From assembly GCA_036320915.1 (NCBI GenBank), contig JAXBDG010000020.1, forward strand, positions 434,001 through 498,000: a stretch of DNA of 64,000 nt, written 5' to 3'. Of the stretch, positions 46,757 through 59,699 are shown one piece after another. The notes under the pieces are model-generated. The model saw only the letters and a program-made list of their open reading frames with translations. It searched no databases and was not told the origin of the DNA. The DNA comes from Linnemannia elongata. Taxonomy: Eukaryota > Mortierellomycota > Mortierellomycetes > Mortierellales > Mortierellaceae. The position numbers and the translations under genes are program-made. Position 1 is the stretch's first letter. The number at the start of each line of letters is the position of its first letter.

Positions 46757-47700
46757 GGACATGCTTACCAGTGAGTCCAGAATCGTCCTCGATGTCGAGC
46801 TCGATACCTTCCTCAATCAAGATGTCAACACCAGCTTGGTAGCCAAGGAGAACCGAGTTGTGAAGCATTGTCGATCCGTTGTTTTGGCTCTGACCGGAAA
46901 TATCTGTCGAAGATGGCAAGTTGGAGATTCGGCCAAGCAAGTTGAAGTAGGAGCCGTCGCCAAACTCGCCCTCGGACTGGATCATGGTCCTCAACATCTG
47001 CTCCAATTCAGATTGGGCCTGCTCGTCAGTAAACTCGTACGACTTGTCTGAAGGCATAAACGTCTCGTTGTGGTGAATCCAGATGCGCACAGTCTCCTTC
47101 CTGGGGTATCGAGGGGTCGTGCACTCGATGTAGAACGGGTTGAGCTCGATGACCTTGCCGTACTCGCGACCAAACATTGGGATCATTCCGCGGGAGAAGT
47201 TCTGACCGATAATAATCACGTGATTCTCCTGGCAGATAGGGCCTTTCCTGGGCTCCAGACTCTTGATCGTGGGGGGTAGCTCAGAGTCGGTGAGGGGAGG
47301 GGTCATTGGAGGCTCCTCACGTCTCTTTTTGACGGGACCCATGTCGAGGTGGTGGGCGACATTTGAGGGGGAACCGGGAGGGCTAGAGGTCTTGGCGGGA
47401 GAGGGCGGGCCTCCTGCACTGCCACCTTCATGGGGAGGCGATTGAGATTTCCTGCAAAAAATAAATCGAAGAAAAAACATTACCGAGGGGCGAGAGCACC
47501 TGCGTGAGTATCACATGAACAAGCCAAAAAAAAAACAAGGTATAGAAGTGGTTGATTACACCACAGAGTGTACCATGGAGAAGTAGAAAGGAAAAGGCGC
47601 TAGAAAAAAAGGAAATACGATCGAAAGCAAAAACAAGACAAATAAAACAAACTACGATAGCACAGAGCAACAGCTGTCTAAAAACACCAAACCTGGGCGC

Positions 47701-47737
<37 letters not shown>

Positions 47738-49963
47738 TAGAGATTTGAAACTTACTTTTCGTTGTTCTTGTAGTTGCTTGCTTGGCGTGCGCCCTTGTCA
47801 CGACCGTGGCTGGCGTAGATCTCGACCTCATCACTGCGGCCCTGATAGACCAAGAGAGGCTCGGGATGGTTCATATGACCCATGCTCGTCAACTCAATCT
47901 CAAAGCTGAACTTGGTACCAGGTCCACGGTGGTGAGACGTACTGGCGCACCACGCTGAGGCAATCAGCTTGACCTGGCCGTTGCGGAGCATCACCATGCC
48001 GTTGTCGTCGATCATGGGCTTCCCGTTGACACCGGGGTGGAAACGCAAGATCTCGGGAGTCTTATCCTTGCAGCGACCACAAGGAACCACAGGACGGTGC
48101 TCTGGCTCGAGGTATGTGGTCAACTTCAACGACAACACATCCTCCTCCTGAGCACTCGTGGGGATTGACATGGAATCGGCCGAACGCTTACCAGAGGCAT
48201 TCAAGCCAAAGCCAATGCGACCTGTCGAGTCGGCACGGCAAGGCAACACAATGTTCTCACTGGGGATACGAATGTAGCGGTACCGCATGCGATCCTCCTC
48301 CGACAAATGGACATTGAGATAAAACTGCTGGCCCTTGCGGAACTCGCCGTCGTCGTCCTTCTTGGACGAGGTGAAGACTTTGAGGTGCTTGGTGCCCTGG
48401 TAGTCAGCTTCATCCTGGAGAAACAAGAACAGGAAAAACAAAAAGAATGAGAAACCCCAATTAGTGAGTTGCGATTGTGCGTGAATAGAGACGCTCGATC
48501 GACCTGTCGCCAAAAAGGTCACCAGTTCGCGTAAAAGAGAGTGAAGGTGTTAAAGAAGATATACTCACTCTTGGATTGTCGTCGAAACTTGTGTGAGTAT
48601 GTGCTGGTGTGGCATACGTAACTTGATCGTCTGGGTGCGCAGCGAGATCCTCCCATGGAGCTATGAGCAAAAGACGTTAGAAAGAAGTAATAACAATGAA
48701 TGTGAGTTGAAGTGGTAGATGAAGTGAGAAGGGCACAGCATAGATTTTTTTTTTAATTTGGCATAAAAGAGATAGCAGGAGCGGAAAGGTAAGGAGAAGT
48801 AAGGATGGGAGGATGATATCGGGAGTGAAATGAGAGAGCGAAAGCGAGAGAGGGAAACGGTCGGTGAGCTACTGCTGCTGGTGCTGCACAGAAGGATGGA
48901 AGTGGAACTTACCCCATGCGAGCTGGTCGACTGGAGAGGCCTTGATGGGCATCTCTGGGGAGCAGCTAGTCTTGATATACTCGGGTACATGGAGAGGGGA
49001 GGGCGAGGCGTGCAATTGCTGGAGCTGCTGCGGTTGCGACTGCGACTGCTGCTGCTGCTGCTGCTGCGAGGGGACGATGGGGATGCCCATATCCAAGGAT
49101 GACATTGTGGGTACGGGGGAAGGAGCATCGAACAAGTAATCATTAGCAAACAGCTCCTGTCCTGGTGAGTATATTGGCTGCTGTTGCTCCTGGTATGACA
49201 GCTGCTTCTGGTGCTGTTGATGTGGATGTGGTTGTTGCTGTTGCTGTTGCAAAGCCTGCTGCTGCTGCTGCTGAGGACCCTGTCCCTGTGTGAAATACTG
49301 GCGCTGTTGTTGCACCATAACAGAGGGATGGGGCTGCTGACCGAACTCGGCCACACCGCCTCTTGGCAAAATGTCCTGCTGCTGCTGTTGTTGTTGCTGC
49401 TGTTGCTGTGTCAGGACTTTAGTATTGTTGGGTCGAGAGACGAGCTGTGCGGGGGGCAGACTACTGAGGTCGTATCCATCCCAGCGGGGCATCACCGAGA
49501 CCAGGTTTCCGTCAGGGCCGATAGAGAGGGCCACCTGCGAGTCGTCATGACCCGACTGACTAGCGAGGATAGTACTATCCCAAGAGTTTTTAGAGTATGG
49601 AGAGTCGCCGCTGTCGGTGTAAGAAGGTGTTGGTGGTAAGGTTTGGGCCGAGAGCGTTGCTTTTTGGTTGTTGTTGTTGTCGTTTGTGGTAAAAGACTGT
49701 TGGAGTTGGAGTTGTTGTTGAGGGGGCGATAGTGGCTGTTGGGAGTGGAGTGTGCGGGGGACCATTGCTACGGCACCACCAGCAGCAGCGGCGGCGGCGG
49801 CAGCGAGTTGTATTTGTCGTTGCTGCTCCTGGTGAAACTGGTCGAGCCTCAGTTGTTGCTGCTGCTGTTGTTGTTGTTGCTGTTGGTGCATAAGGCTCAA
49901 CTGCTGCTGTTGCTGTTGTTGAATGGGCACGCCACCAGCAACAGGGAAATATTGGTTCGACAT
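44994..49963 (-). CDS. IPT/TIG-ankyrin transcription regulator (Mga2/Spt23-like architecture)
   Basis: Five exons (48913-49963, 48569-48660, 47756-48414, 46769-47451, 44994-46633) give 1374 residues. A long poly-Gln N-terminus leads to a conserved-looking region (about 330-600) with HLKVFTSSKK, RYRYIRIPSE, VPCGRCKDKTPE, and GTKFSFEIELTS, which reads like a beta-rich DNA-binding or dimerisation fold. A basic KKRREEPP patch is followed by an IPT/TIG domain (about 662-748: PTIKSLEPRKGP, VIIIGQNFSRGM). Ankyrin repeats come in two groups, TMLHNSVLLGYQAG/LTALDYAIHTNN and, further on, GLENIYLSAKEGNM through TPLMRLFAGRD. This order matches yeast Mga2/Spt23, ER-tethered activators of OLE1, but no C-terminal membrane segment is present here, so processing by membrane release would not apply. 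Two introns carry T34-T35 runs in sense orientation. Confidence 0.8.
46718..46752. repeat. A35 (T35 in sense) in an IPT-ankyrin gene intron
   Basis: Lies in intron 46634-46768, soon after the donor in sense orientation; plus-strand left flank GTGTGGC. Confidence 0.9.
47702..47735. repeat. A34 (T34 in sense) in an IPT-ankyrin gene intron
   Basis: Lies in intron 47452-47755, 20 bases after the donor in sense orientation; plus-strand left flank GGGCGCC. Confidence 0.9.
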
Positions 49964-50594
49964 ATATATGGTGTGAGTAGTGTGGAGTGAGAAGAGAGTG
50001 AGGCCGCAGATATCCCCGAGGGGAACGGTAGATTGGGTTAGGGCGAGGAGGAGGAGAGGAGAGTGAGAAGTGAAAGTGCAGAGAAGGACAGGGGAGTGTG
50101 AGTGTTAGTGTGAATAAGGGTGTGAGTAGAAAATAAATGAGCGCGAGAGAGAGAGTGTGTGTGTGTTGTGATGAACAAGGGAGAGAAGGATGACGGAGAG
50201 AAGGAAGGAGAGGAATTATGAAAGGGATGAGAGAGAGAGAGAGAGGAGAGTAGAGAAGGAGGGGTGATGAAAAGAAAGAAAGAAAGAAAAAAAAAAAAGA
50301 GAGAAAGAAAGAAGAGGATGAAGCGAGGGTACAAAGGAAAAAAGAAAGAGAGAGCGAAAGGGAGGCGGGTCAGGGAGGGAAGGAAGGAAAGGAAAAGGTG
50401 GGTTGTTCAAGAACAGGTTCTTTCCTTTATATAATAAAAAGGGAAAAAAAAAGGGTCTTTGAGGTCGAGAACTTGCTATTTATTTTGGCGTGAAGGACGC
50501 TAGGGAAGCCAAGGAAGTAATGGAAAACGCCCTTGAAGGGGAGATGCATTCATTGTTCAGTAGCCACGGCCGAGGCTTGTCTTTTCTCTCTCTC

Positions 50595-50596
<2 letters not shown>

Positions 50597-50629
<33 letters not shown>
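50597..50629 (+). repeat. T33 homopolymer
   Basis: In the spacer upstream of the IPT-ankyrin gene. Confidence 0.9.
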
Positions 50630-50630
<1 letters not shown>

Positions 50631-50944
50631 TTGCGATGCTGCCACGCATTATGAAATATATAAAAAAAAAAAAAAGAGATAGAAACCAGCAGACCATACA
50701 TCCCCTCTTTCTTCTGCCTGCATCAACAACAATGGCTGACTCGTAGCTGGCTCTTGTGGACTACTACTCCAAGGATATAAATCAAACCGTTGGTGCATAC
50801 AGACTTCTACATCTTCTACTCGACTCGCTCTGTCTCATCCTCTCTTCTTGCCTCTTCTTTTGTCCAGTTGAACAAACGATAGAAACTGACACACAGAATG
50901 ATGACCCTACTCCTTCTTCCCTCATGGGTGGTGTAGTCGAACTG

Positions 50945-50975
<31 letters not shown>

Positions 50976-53242
50976 TAAGTGGCCTCCTTCATCTCATGCC
51001 TCCCCCTGGAAAGAAAATAAACCGAGAGTGAAGGGGTTAAGTACTGCCACACTCTCTGTGTATGTGAAAAAGGTGTACACGTCCTTCCACCTCATTCAAT
51101 ACACCCACCACTCACATCACATTGCCCCCTTTTTTTTATCTCTCTTGATTTTGCTACCCATCCACAGACATACCCATGTACCCTACTCGCTCCTTCCCTG
51201 TCTGTCTCTCGTTACTCTGCATCGAACGGGACAATTACAGACCGAGAGAAAAGAGAGAGTGGGAAGAGCGAACATCAACAACAAAAAAAGCGTACGAGTA
51301 AAGCGAGAGAGGGGAATAAAAGGAAGTGAGCAAAACAAACAAACCAAACACAAACAAACAAACAAACAATCGAAAAACCACCAACGACAGCCTTTCAGTA
51401 CACTACATACATCAGGCAAGCATAGGCTCTCGAGTTTGCGTCCTCTCTTTTTTTTTCTGTTGTTCTCGCTCCTTCTCTATGTCTCGTAATAGTCTGGTAA
51501 GCGTGTGTGTCTATGTATGTATGTCTAAGTGTGATGTTGATGCTGCTTTGTTCCTGCAGGCAGAGAGACGCAAGAGAGAAAACAAGAGCAGAGCGTTTGT
51601 TTTGATCTCCCTCTCTCTCTCTCTCTCTCTCACCCTTACACACACTGTCTTGCTCCCCCTGTCCTGGTTGGTACCGCCAGAACATGGACCGGGTTCCCCT
51701 CCCTATTTCTTTTCTTTTAAATGAGTAAATGAATGGATTCGGGGGGGTGATTACGAGCAGTAAGAAGAGGGGAGGCGCGGGTCGCGACTGGCTGGTTTTT
51801 TGGGGACTCGAAGTCAATGATTGGTTGGATTAGGTAGTGCACCGGAAATATTTTTTGATCACTCTAATGGACAGAATGAACACGATGTGTCCGTGACCCT
51901 ATCTCTTTTAACTGAGACCAGCACCTGTCACTCGATAGGAACTACAGCCAAAAGAGGGTCTGGCCCTATAGAATTGAGATGATGAATTATGAGGGAGAGA
52001 GAGAGTGTGAAAGAAAAAAAAAAAAAAAGCGATGCCTGCTATCGTATCACATCGCAGGGATATTGTACCCTTTTGCCCCCGCATTTTGATGTTGCTCTTT
52101 TTCAGGGAACAAAAAAGGACTTGAGAGAAAGGAGCATTGACCTAAACACGTTGTTGTCTCTTAGTCCTTCCGCCTTTACGCCGCCAAGATGGAACTCTTT
52201 TACGCTTTTTTAACCTCTTTCATTTCATTTTTTTTTCTTCTTTACTGAACAGATGCTGTCAATTGCTCCATTAGGGAAGACCGAGGAGAGTAAGAACGCT
52301 CAAGAGATCCAAAAGATAATAATAACCCTAGCAACGAGAGACTTAATACAACTTTTTTGATGCATGGTCTGTTCACTCTCCTTTTTTTTTTTATTGATGT
52401 TTGTCTTTGTCATTGACCCGACTGTAGCTCTGTGCCTCATGGCCGTCATGATCTCCTTATTGTCTCCCTCGAGATTCCATCTCGCCCATCCATCTTTTTT
52501 TTTTGTATCTTGTTTCTCTCACCTCTCTTCTCTCTCACCTTTCTTCTCTCACACCTCACTCTCTTTTTACCCGAAATTTTCCCTAACGAACAAAAGAACG
52601 AAGGGGTCATCGTGCAGACCTACCCAAAAAAAACCGCACTAGAATCTTGAAAGAAATGAAAATGAACAAATGGAGAAAAGGAGAGGAAGGTGAACAAGGA
52701 AGGTCCAGTCCTATTCCAAGACGTCTTAGTCTACTCCAACTCCCTTGTCATGCCTACTTTGTGCCTTTTTGACCGTTCAAGATCTATCCAAACGATTCTA
52801 GGGGGGGGGGTGTTTGAGGGGTGGGTAGATCAAGGAAAGGAAAAGATTCGATTATTTTCATGTACGGACGGTTATGTACGAATTTTTTTTAGGGCGAAGG
52901 CTGGCTCATCCACACATCCACACATCCACACACCTACACGCCGTCTATCCCACCCCTGTATTGTACGTGAACTTATAGGGTTGCATACTGTACGCAACTC
53001 TCGTGTGTCATCCATCCATACTCACCGGCAAAAAAAAAAAAAAATCACGAAGAAGCAGAGAGTGAGAGAGAGAGAGAGCTTACTTATCCTTCCTTTGGAG
53101 CAAAGGGCACAAAGGCAATTATTGCCCTTTTTTTTTCTCGTTAGGGTGTTCTTCTTGTTTGTTTATCTCCCTCTTGCCCCTGTCTTGGTCTGCCTACCAT
53201 ATCCTCTTCTTTAATTCGCGCGGGATTCTCAACTGGGACAGG

Positions 53243-53243
53243 C

Positions 53244-53314
<71 letters not shown>

Positions 53315-53315
53315 C
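53243..53315 (+). repeat. (CAA)n microsatellite, about 24 units
   Basis: Perfect CAA repeat of 73 bases in noncoding sequence. CAA/CAG runs elsewhere in the window code poly-Gln, but this one is intergenic. Confidence 0.92.
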
Positions 53316-54134
53316 CTCATCAAGGAAAATAACGCAAACAAAACAAACTCACAGACGCTCTTTCTCGCCCCATCCCTTTCATCGTTCCCCGGCTCAATCA
53401 TTCGGGTAATATAAGTCGATGAAATGATATAGACAAAGAAATGAACGAATAGAAAACACGAAAACGAACGTGCCCTGGCATTCTTTATTGCTTTGCCCTT
53501 CTTTCCTTCTTCGAAAGAAGGCGTCCATTCTCAAAAAGAAAAGTCCGACGGCGACAGGGAAATGAACGATAGAAGTGAACACAAAAGGACAAGGACTCAT
53601 TCTCCATCGAAAGGAGATGACAAAAAATCAATGGATCTGAAGAGCGGCTGAGGCAAAGGGGGAAAAAGAGACAGGGAGTCAGGGGGGAGGTCGTACGGCG
53701 AAAAGGACATCTTGAGCAGACTCATCTCTCACTCTCCCCGAGATGTGTTGAGTGAAAAGTGTGGAGTGCATCACCTAAGCAAAAAGGAGGCAAAGAAATA
53801 ATAAAAATCGAAACGGAGCAGTAACCCTAATAATTTTCAGACACAGACATCCAATGTGTTGTGGAGTATTGCATCTCTGCATAGATGGCCAGGTACGTAC
53901 TGCTCTCAATCCTCCCACAACGAACTAGACTCTTCTGTGGACGTATCGATATACGAAAGGAGAAAAGGCTTGTCGATGCCTTGCTTTATTGTATCCTTGC
54001 ATTGTGAGAAGTACACCAGAATAAAACTTTCTTTTCCGTCCCTTCGCATTTTATCTCTCAGATCTACCTTGTAAACTTTCATATCATCTCTCAGGCGCGT
54101 CCTCCGCGCCGCCTATCATCGAATCAATCGCTCC

Positions 54135-55801
<1,667 letters not shown>

Positions 55802-56108
55802 CAGTGTATGTTTGCTTGAGTCTGTTGTTTTGGTTGTTGATAAGGTGGTGCTTGTGTGGGTTGTGTGAAAACTACAAAGGAGACTGGAAGTGTGAAAAGT
55901 GAACAAAAGAGTGAAAAAGCGGAAGAGCGCGCTTGGACGACAAAGAAGAGGGAATCGCGACAAAGGCAAAGGAAGGAAGGGTCATCTAAGCCACATTTCG
56001 CCCAACTAAAAGAATTTGGCGGCAACAATCGCCCACACTTTCTAGCTTTCTGACTTTCTTACTCTTCCACATTCTCACACATATACACACATATACACAG
56101 ACACGGAC
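55802..56108. promoter_or_regulatory. divergent promoter between the E2 gene and SLX1
   Basis: 307 bases separate the two ATGs. It must contain both leaders and probably a bidirectional promoter. The SLX1 side has a CA/TA-rich tract around 56070-56105. No specific factor site is assigned. Confidence 0.6.
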
Positions 56109-57376
56109 ATGCCGCCTATCAGACGCAAGGATGATTATCACAGCGGAAACGCCGAACACTCGACAACGCTCAAAAGCAGATCCACAACCACAACCACAAC
56201 TACAAGCGCAGGAAAGTTAACAAAACAGGACGACAATGACGCAGTAAAAGGCCGAGACCCACTCGTCCCATTCTACTGCTGCTACCTCCTCTGCTCAACC
56301 GTTCCCCGATACAAGACTCACGCTTACGTCGGAAGCACTCCCGACCCTGTCACTCGTCTCCGACAACATAATGGAGAACTTACTCAAGGCGCCAAGAAGA
56401 CTTCCAGGAAGCGACCCTGGTACAAAGCTGCTACTGTGAGAGTGATAAACGTGGGTTGACTGCTTGAGGTCGATATGATAAAGACGCGTTTACTCACGCT
56501 TATCTTTTTGTCCACGTTGCTTTTTGGATTGCTTTAGGAAGATGGCCATGCTTATACATGGTTTTCCGACCAAGCTAGCCGCGCTGCAGGTATCCACTCA
56601 CACATGTGTTTAACGATTAATGCGATTTGAAGTCTGAAAACGGTGGAAATTGACAACGCCATACCTTTCACTCTCGCCTTTCTTAGTTTGAGTGGGCATG
56701 GCAGTATCCAGAACGCTCCCGCCAATTCGAAAAGCCTTCACCACCACCACCTCCTCCTCCTCCTCCTCCTCCCACAAAACCTTCTTCTCCAGAGAACGCA
56801 CTAGCGTCCTCACAAACAGGAACAGGCAGAAGGCGCCGAAACCCTCCAAGACCTGTAGCGACAGTCCTTGAGAAACTGCAAACCGTTCACACCATGGTTG
56901 GACGCCCCTCTTGGATCCGTTGGCCTCTTACTGTGTACCTTATGGACCAGGATCTACAGACTCAATGGCAAGATCTTGACAGAACTAGGGGGACAGGAGT
57001 TGGAGTGGGAGGAGTAGGAGTGAAGACGAAAATTGTAGTCAAGTCCGGGACGATGCAAGAGCTGGCGCCTCTGTTCTCAGATCGTGGGTTCCGGCAAGGT
57101 ATGCAACATCACACCCTTGTTTAGTCACGCTTTTTGTCGTTAAATTGGAAATCATCTTTGATATTAATCGAGGCAACCCACCCCGTATGCACATTTGTAG
57201 AACAACTGAGATCGAGGGAGTTGGAGAAGTTTGATCGTTTCAAAGAAATCGACTCGCGTTGCCTCTTCTGCTCCAAGAGCATCAACTACAAGGTAAGAGA
57301 TCACTCCTTGCCCTCTATATCCCTCTTCTCTTAACTGAAAATAAGCCCTAATACGACTCACCTTCTTAAACGCCAC

Positions 57377-57409
<33 letters not shown>

Positions 57410-57785
57410 ATAGGACCCATCCAGCTACCTAACTTGCAACAGTGAAACCAACCGCAATTCTGAATACTCAGGAGTCTGTGAAATGATCGCACACCTAGAC
57501 TGCATGTCCAACATCCTCCTGTCAAAAGACAACCGCTTTGCCTTACACATTCGATCCTCTTCAACCAGCCAACAGCAGTGTCTACTCCCTAAGGGCGGAA
57601 AATGTCTTGCCTGTCAAGGCGAAATGGATTGGGCGGCCATGATTCGAGCCATGAACGCTCGTGTTCTAGCATTCGAGGCGCGAGAGCTAGAACTACTGCA
57701 GATGAAGGGAAAAGTAGCCAAGAAAAAGTCTCGTGGGTCATCTCCAATTGATGTTGATCTCACTGACCCCTTTGACTCACCATAA
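56109..57785 (+). CDS. SLX1: Slx1 structure-specific endonuclease catalytic subunit
   Basis: Five exons (56109-56419, 56538-56589, 56687-57098, 57201-57292, 57414-57785) give 412 residues. The GIY-YIG nuclease domain is complete: FYCCYLL (55-61), YVGSTPDP-x2-RLRQHNGEL (73-91; the Arg of RLRQH is catalytic), KKTSRKRPW, and the catalytic Glu123 in FEWAWQ. A proline run and a variable linker follow, then LVVH-type helices are replaced by [16 protein letters not shown], and a C-terminal RING-like zinc domain with [18 protein letters not shown], and [11 protein letters not shown]. With Slx4 it cuts branched DNA, 5' flaps and Holliday junctions. The last intron carries A31 just before its acceptor. 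An acidic tail ([14 protein letters not shown]) resembles a SUMO-interacting motif, which I infer only from its pattern. Confidence 0.96.
57378..57408 (+). repeat. A31 homopolymer in the last SLX1 intron
   Basis: Occupies most of the 3' half of intron 57293-57413, ending five bases before the exon (CATAG); left flank ACGCCACC. Confidence 0.9.
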
Positions 57786-58265
57786 AGTACACTTTCACAG
57801 TCTTCGTTTTAGGTTTGCAAATTTTTTATTGTGTTTTGTGCATGGTAGCAATGATGGTACAAAGGTAGAATACACAACGCAGGCTGAAAGAAAGATGGGC
57901 AAGAAAGGAGAAATGAAAGAAATAAGAACGAAGAAAGGCTAGAATACAGTGCGTCAGAGAGTGAGGGATAAGGGTTGTTGAGCAATCGCGATAGGGAGGA
58001 CTACTTTTTTTTTGTAAGATAGTGGTGTGTAGGGCCTCACTCAAGGTAGCAAAGTAAAAAAAGGTCCTCTTGTGTCGGTAGTAATGTTGTTATGACTGTG
58101 TGTTGTTTTGTTGTTTGATAGTCGAATTGCGTTGCAGTCCTGGTTTGTCGTTGCGCTACCTTTTGTTTTCTGTTATATCGAGTGAAATCGGATCCAATGT
58201 CAAAACTCCCAAGTGGAGTGATAGGCTCCAAAATCAACTCATTTGCGAGAATGGTGGCGTTCATC
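57786..58265. other. convergent 3' spacer between SLX1 and the 332-residue gene
   Basis: 480 bases without a gene. A minus-strand AATAAA at 57825-57830 lies just past the SLX1 stop but 436 bases beyond the stop of the minus-strand gene. Confidence 0.55.
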
Positions 58266-59699
58266 CTAGCACGACTCAACGGCGCGCCGTTTGTCTGAAA
58301 CGCTCAGATTAGCGAAATCTTCCAGCACTCCCAGACCAGGAGACACTCCCCTGGTGCTGTTGCTGTTGTTGATGGCAACTCCTTGTCCTGTAGAGTTACT
58401 CGATGAGGATGACAGAGACAACTGGGCAAAAGCGCGGAGCTCCTGCTCGTCCTGTTCGTCAGGGATGTAATCGACGCCCTCGACCTTCTCCACAATATCG
58501 TCGCTCTCATAGTATTCTCCTTGGTCATACTCGCCACCATAGTCCTCTGCGCTGTTGGAATAGTTATACTGCTCGTTGTAGTAGCCCCAGTGAAGGTGCT
58601 TGAGGAACTGGTCCATGGATGTCCAGGCGTAAGGTTTCTTGGCATTGACAATCGTTTTTATCTTGGAGACCACTGTGTCCCAAGGCATATTCCGTGTCTG
58701 GTTGAGTTGGAGCGTCGTCAAAACGTCAATGTATAGCTGGGTGTCCGAGTGCAACACATTGTAAGCAATCTCCAAAGTTGAGCTGGAGAGACCTATTGTT
58801 ATGAAGGCAATCCAAGGTCATGTTAGATGACTGTGTATTCCGCTCAGAAAGTGTCTTGGCACTCGAAAACATATGATACCCGACTGAAGTAAACACACAT
58901 TGCTCTTCCCCTTCCCAACAAATCAATGATCAAAGGGCTGCTCACTACATCTTTCATGATGTATAGATAGAGTGCTCATTGTTTACGTACCCATCGAGTC
59001 TGACGCCTCCGCCTCTGCAAAGACACGCTGAATCTCGAGGCGGGTTGTGGCAGGCAGTTGGTTGAGGAAGGTTTGGAGGGACTGCATCACCTGGGTATGA
59101 GAGGCGGAAGGGTTGTCCATCTGCAACGCCACCACATAGTTTGAAAAGAGTGTCGGAGATCGAAGAAGCGCCTGGACCTTGATAAGCAGAGGCGTCGACA
59201 TCAAGACTGTCGTCAGTGTGTTGAGGAAGTCTGGTTGCTGTAGTTCGCAAAGGTAACAAGCAGTAGAAGTTGAGGAAAGGAGAGGAAAACCTTTCAGTAC
59301 ATCATGCAAAAACATGGAACAAGCGGGAATAATAATAAAAGGTACATATCATGCAAGTGGGGGAGAGGACAAACAAAGAAAGTGCATAATCCACGTTCAC
59401 CCAGAAATCATCCTCTCCGCCTATTCTCTCTCCCTCAACGCTGTTTTGTTTGTTGCTCAGAAGGAGACTCTTACATGACGAGCGACGCCCATATAGCGAT
59501 GAAAGACAGGGACGAGACGTCGTGCATTGGAGAAGAAGGGGACGAGGTTGTAGGTGAACTCGGGCAAGGGAGCGTTGACGTTGACCATGGACTGCCACTG
59601 CTCGACAAAGTTGTACCAGTCGTACTCATGAAGAGAGAACGACAGACTCTTGAAAAGACAGAATTGGCTAAAGGGTGTTGGAATCTCTGTGTCTGTCAT
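58266..59699 (-). CDS. uncharacterised 332-residue protein
   Basis: Three exons (59475-59699, 58991-59237, 58266-58792) join in frame from MTDTEIPTPFSQF to a TAG. The first 230 residues look globular and helical, with regular hydrophobic and aromatic positions (EYDWYNFVEQWQSMV, LVPFFSNARRLVPVFHRYMG, PTLFSNYVVALQMDN, LEIAYNVLHSDTQLYIDVLT, WTSMDQFLKHLHWGYY). The C-terminal 100 are acidic (Glu, Asp, Tyr) and then Ser/Asn-rich, probably disordered. There is no signal peptide, membrane segment, zinc-binding pattern or nucleotide-binding loop. Exon phases and the protein-like body make it a convincing gene, but I do not recognise a family. It is convergent with SLX1. Confidence 0.72.

Larger units (their letters stand above)
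49964..54134. other. 4.2-kb gene-poor, microsatellite-rich region
   Basis: No gene I can support. The first 450 bases are the pyrimidine-rich (minus strand) leader/promoter of the IPT-ankyrin gene. It also contains T33 at 50597-50629, (CT)n at about 50943-50971 and 51607-51630, and (CAA)n at 53243-53315. AATAAA (minus strand) at 53985-53990 serves the E2 gene. Frames here are low-complexity. Confidence 0.55.

Noticed and set aside
48661..49356. 231-codon Ser-rich minus-strand frame
   Set aside because: Frame-shifted reading of poly-Gln codons of the IPT-ankyrin gene (CAG read as AGC).
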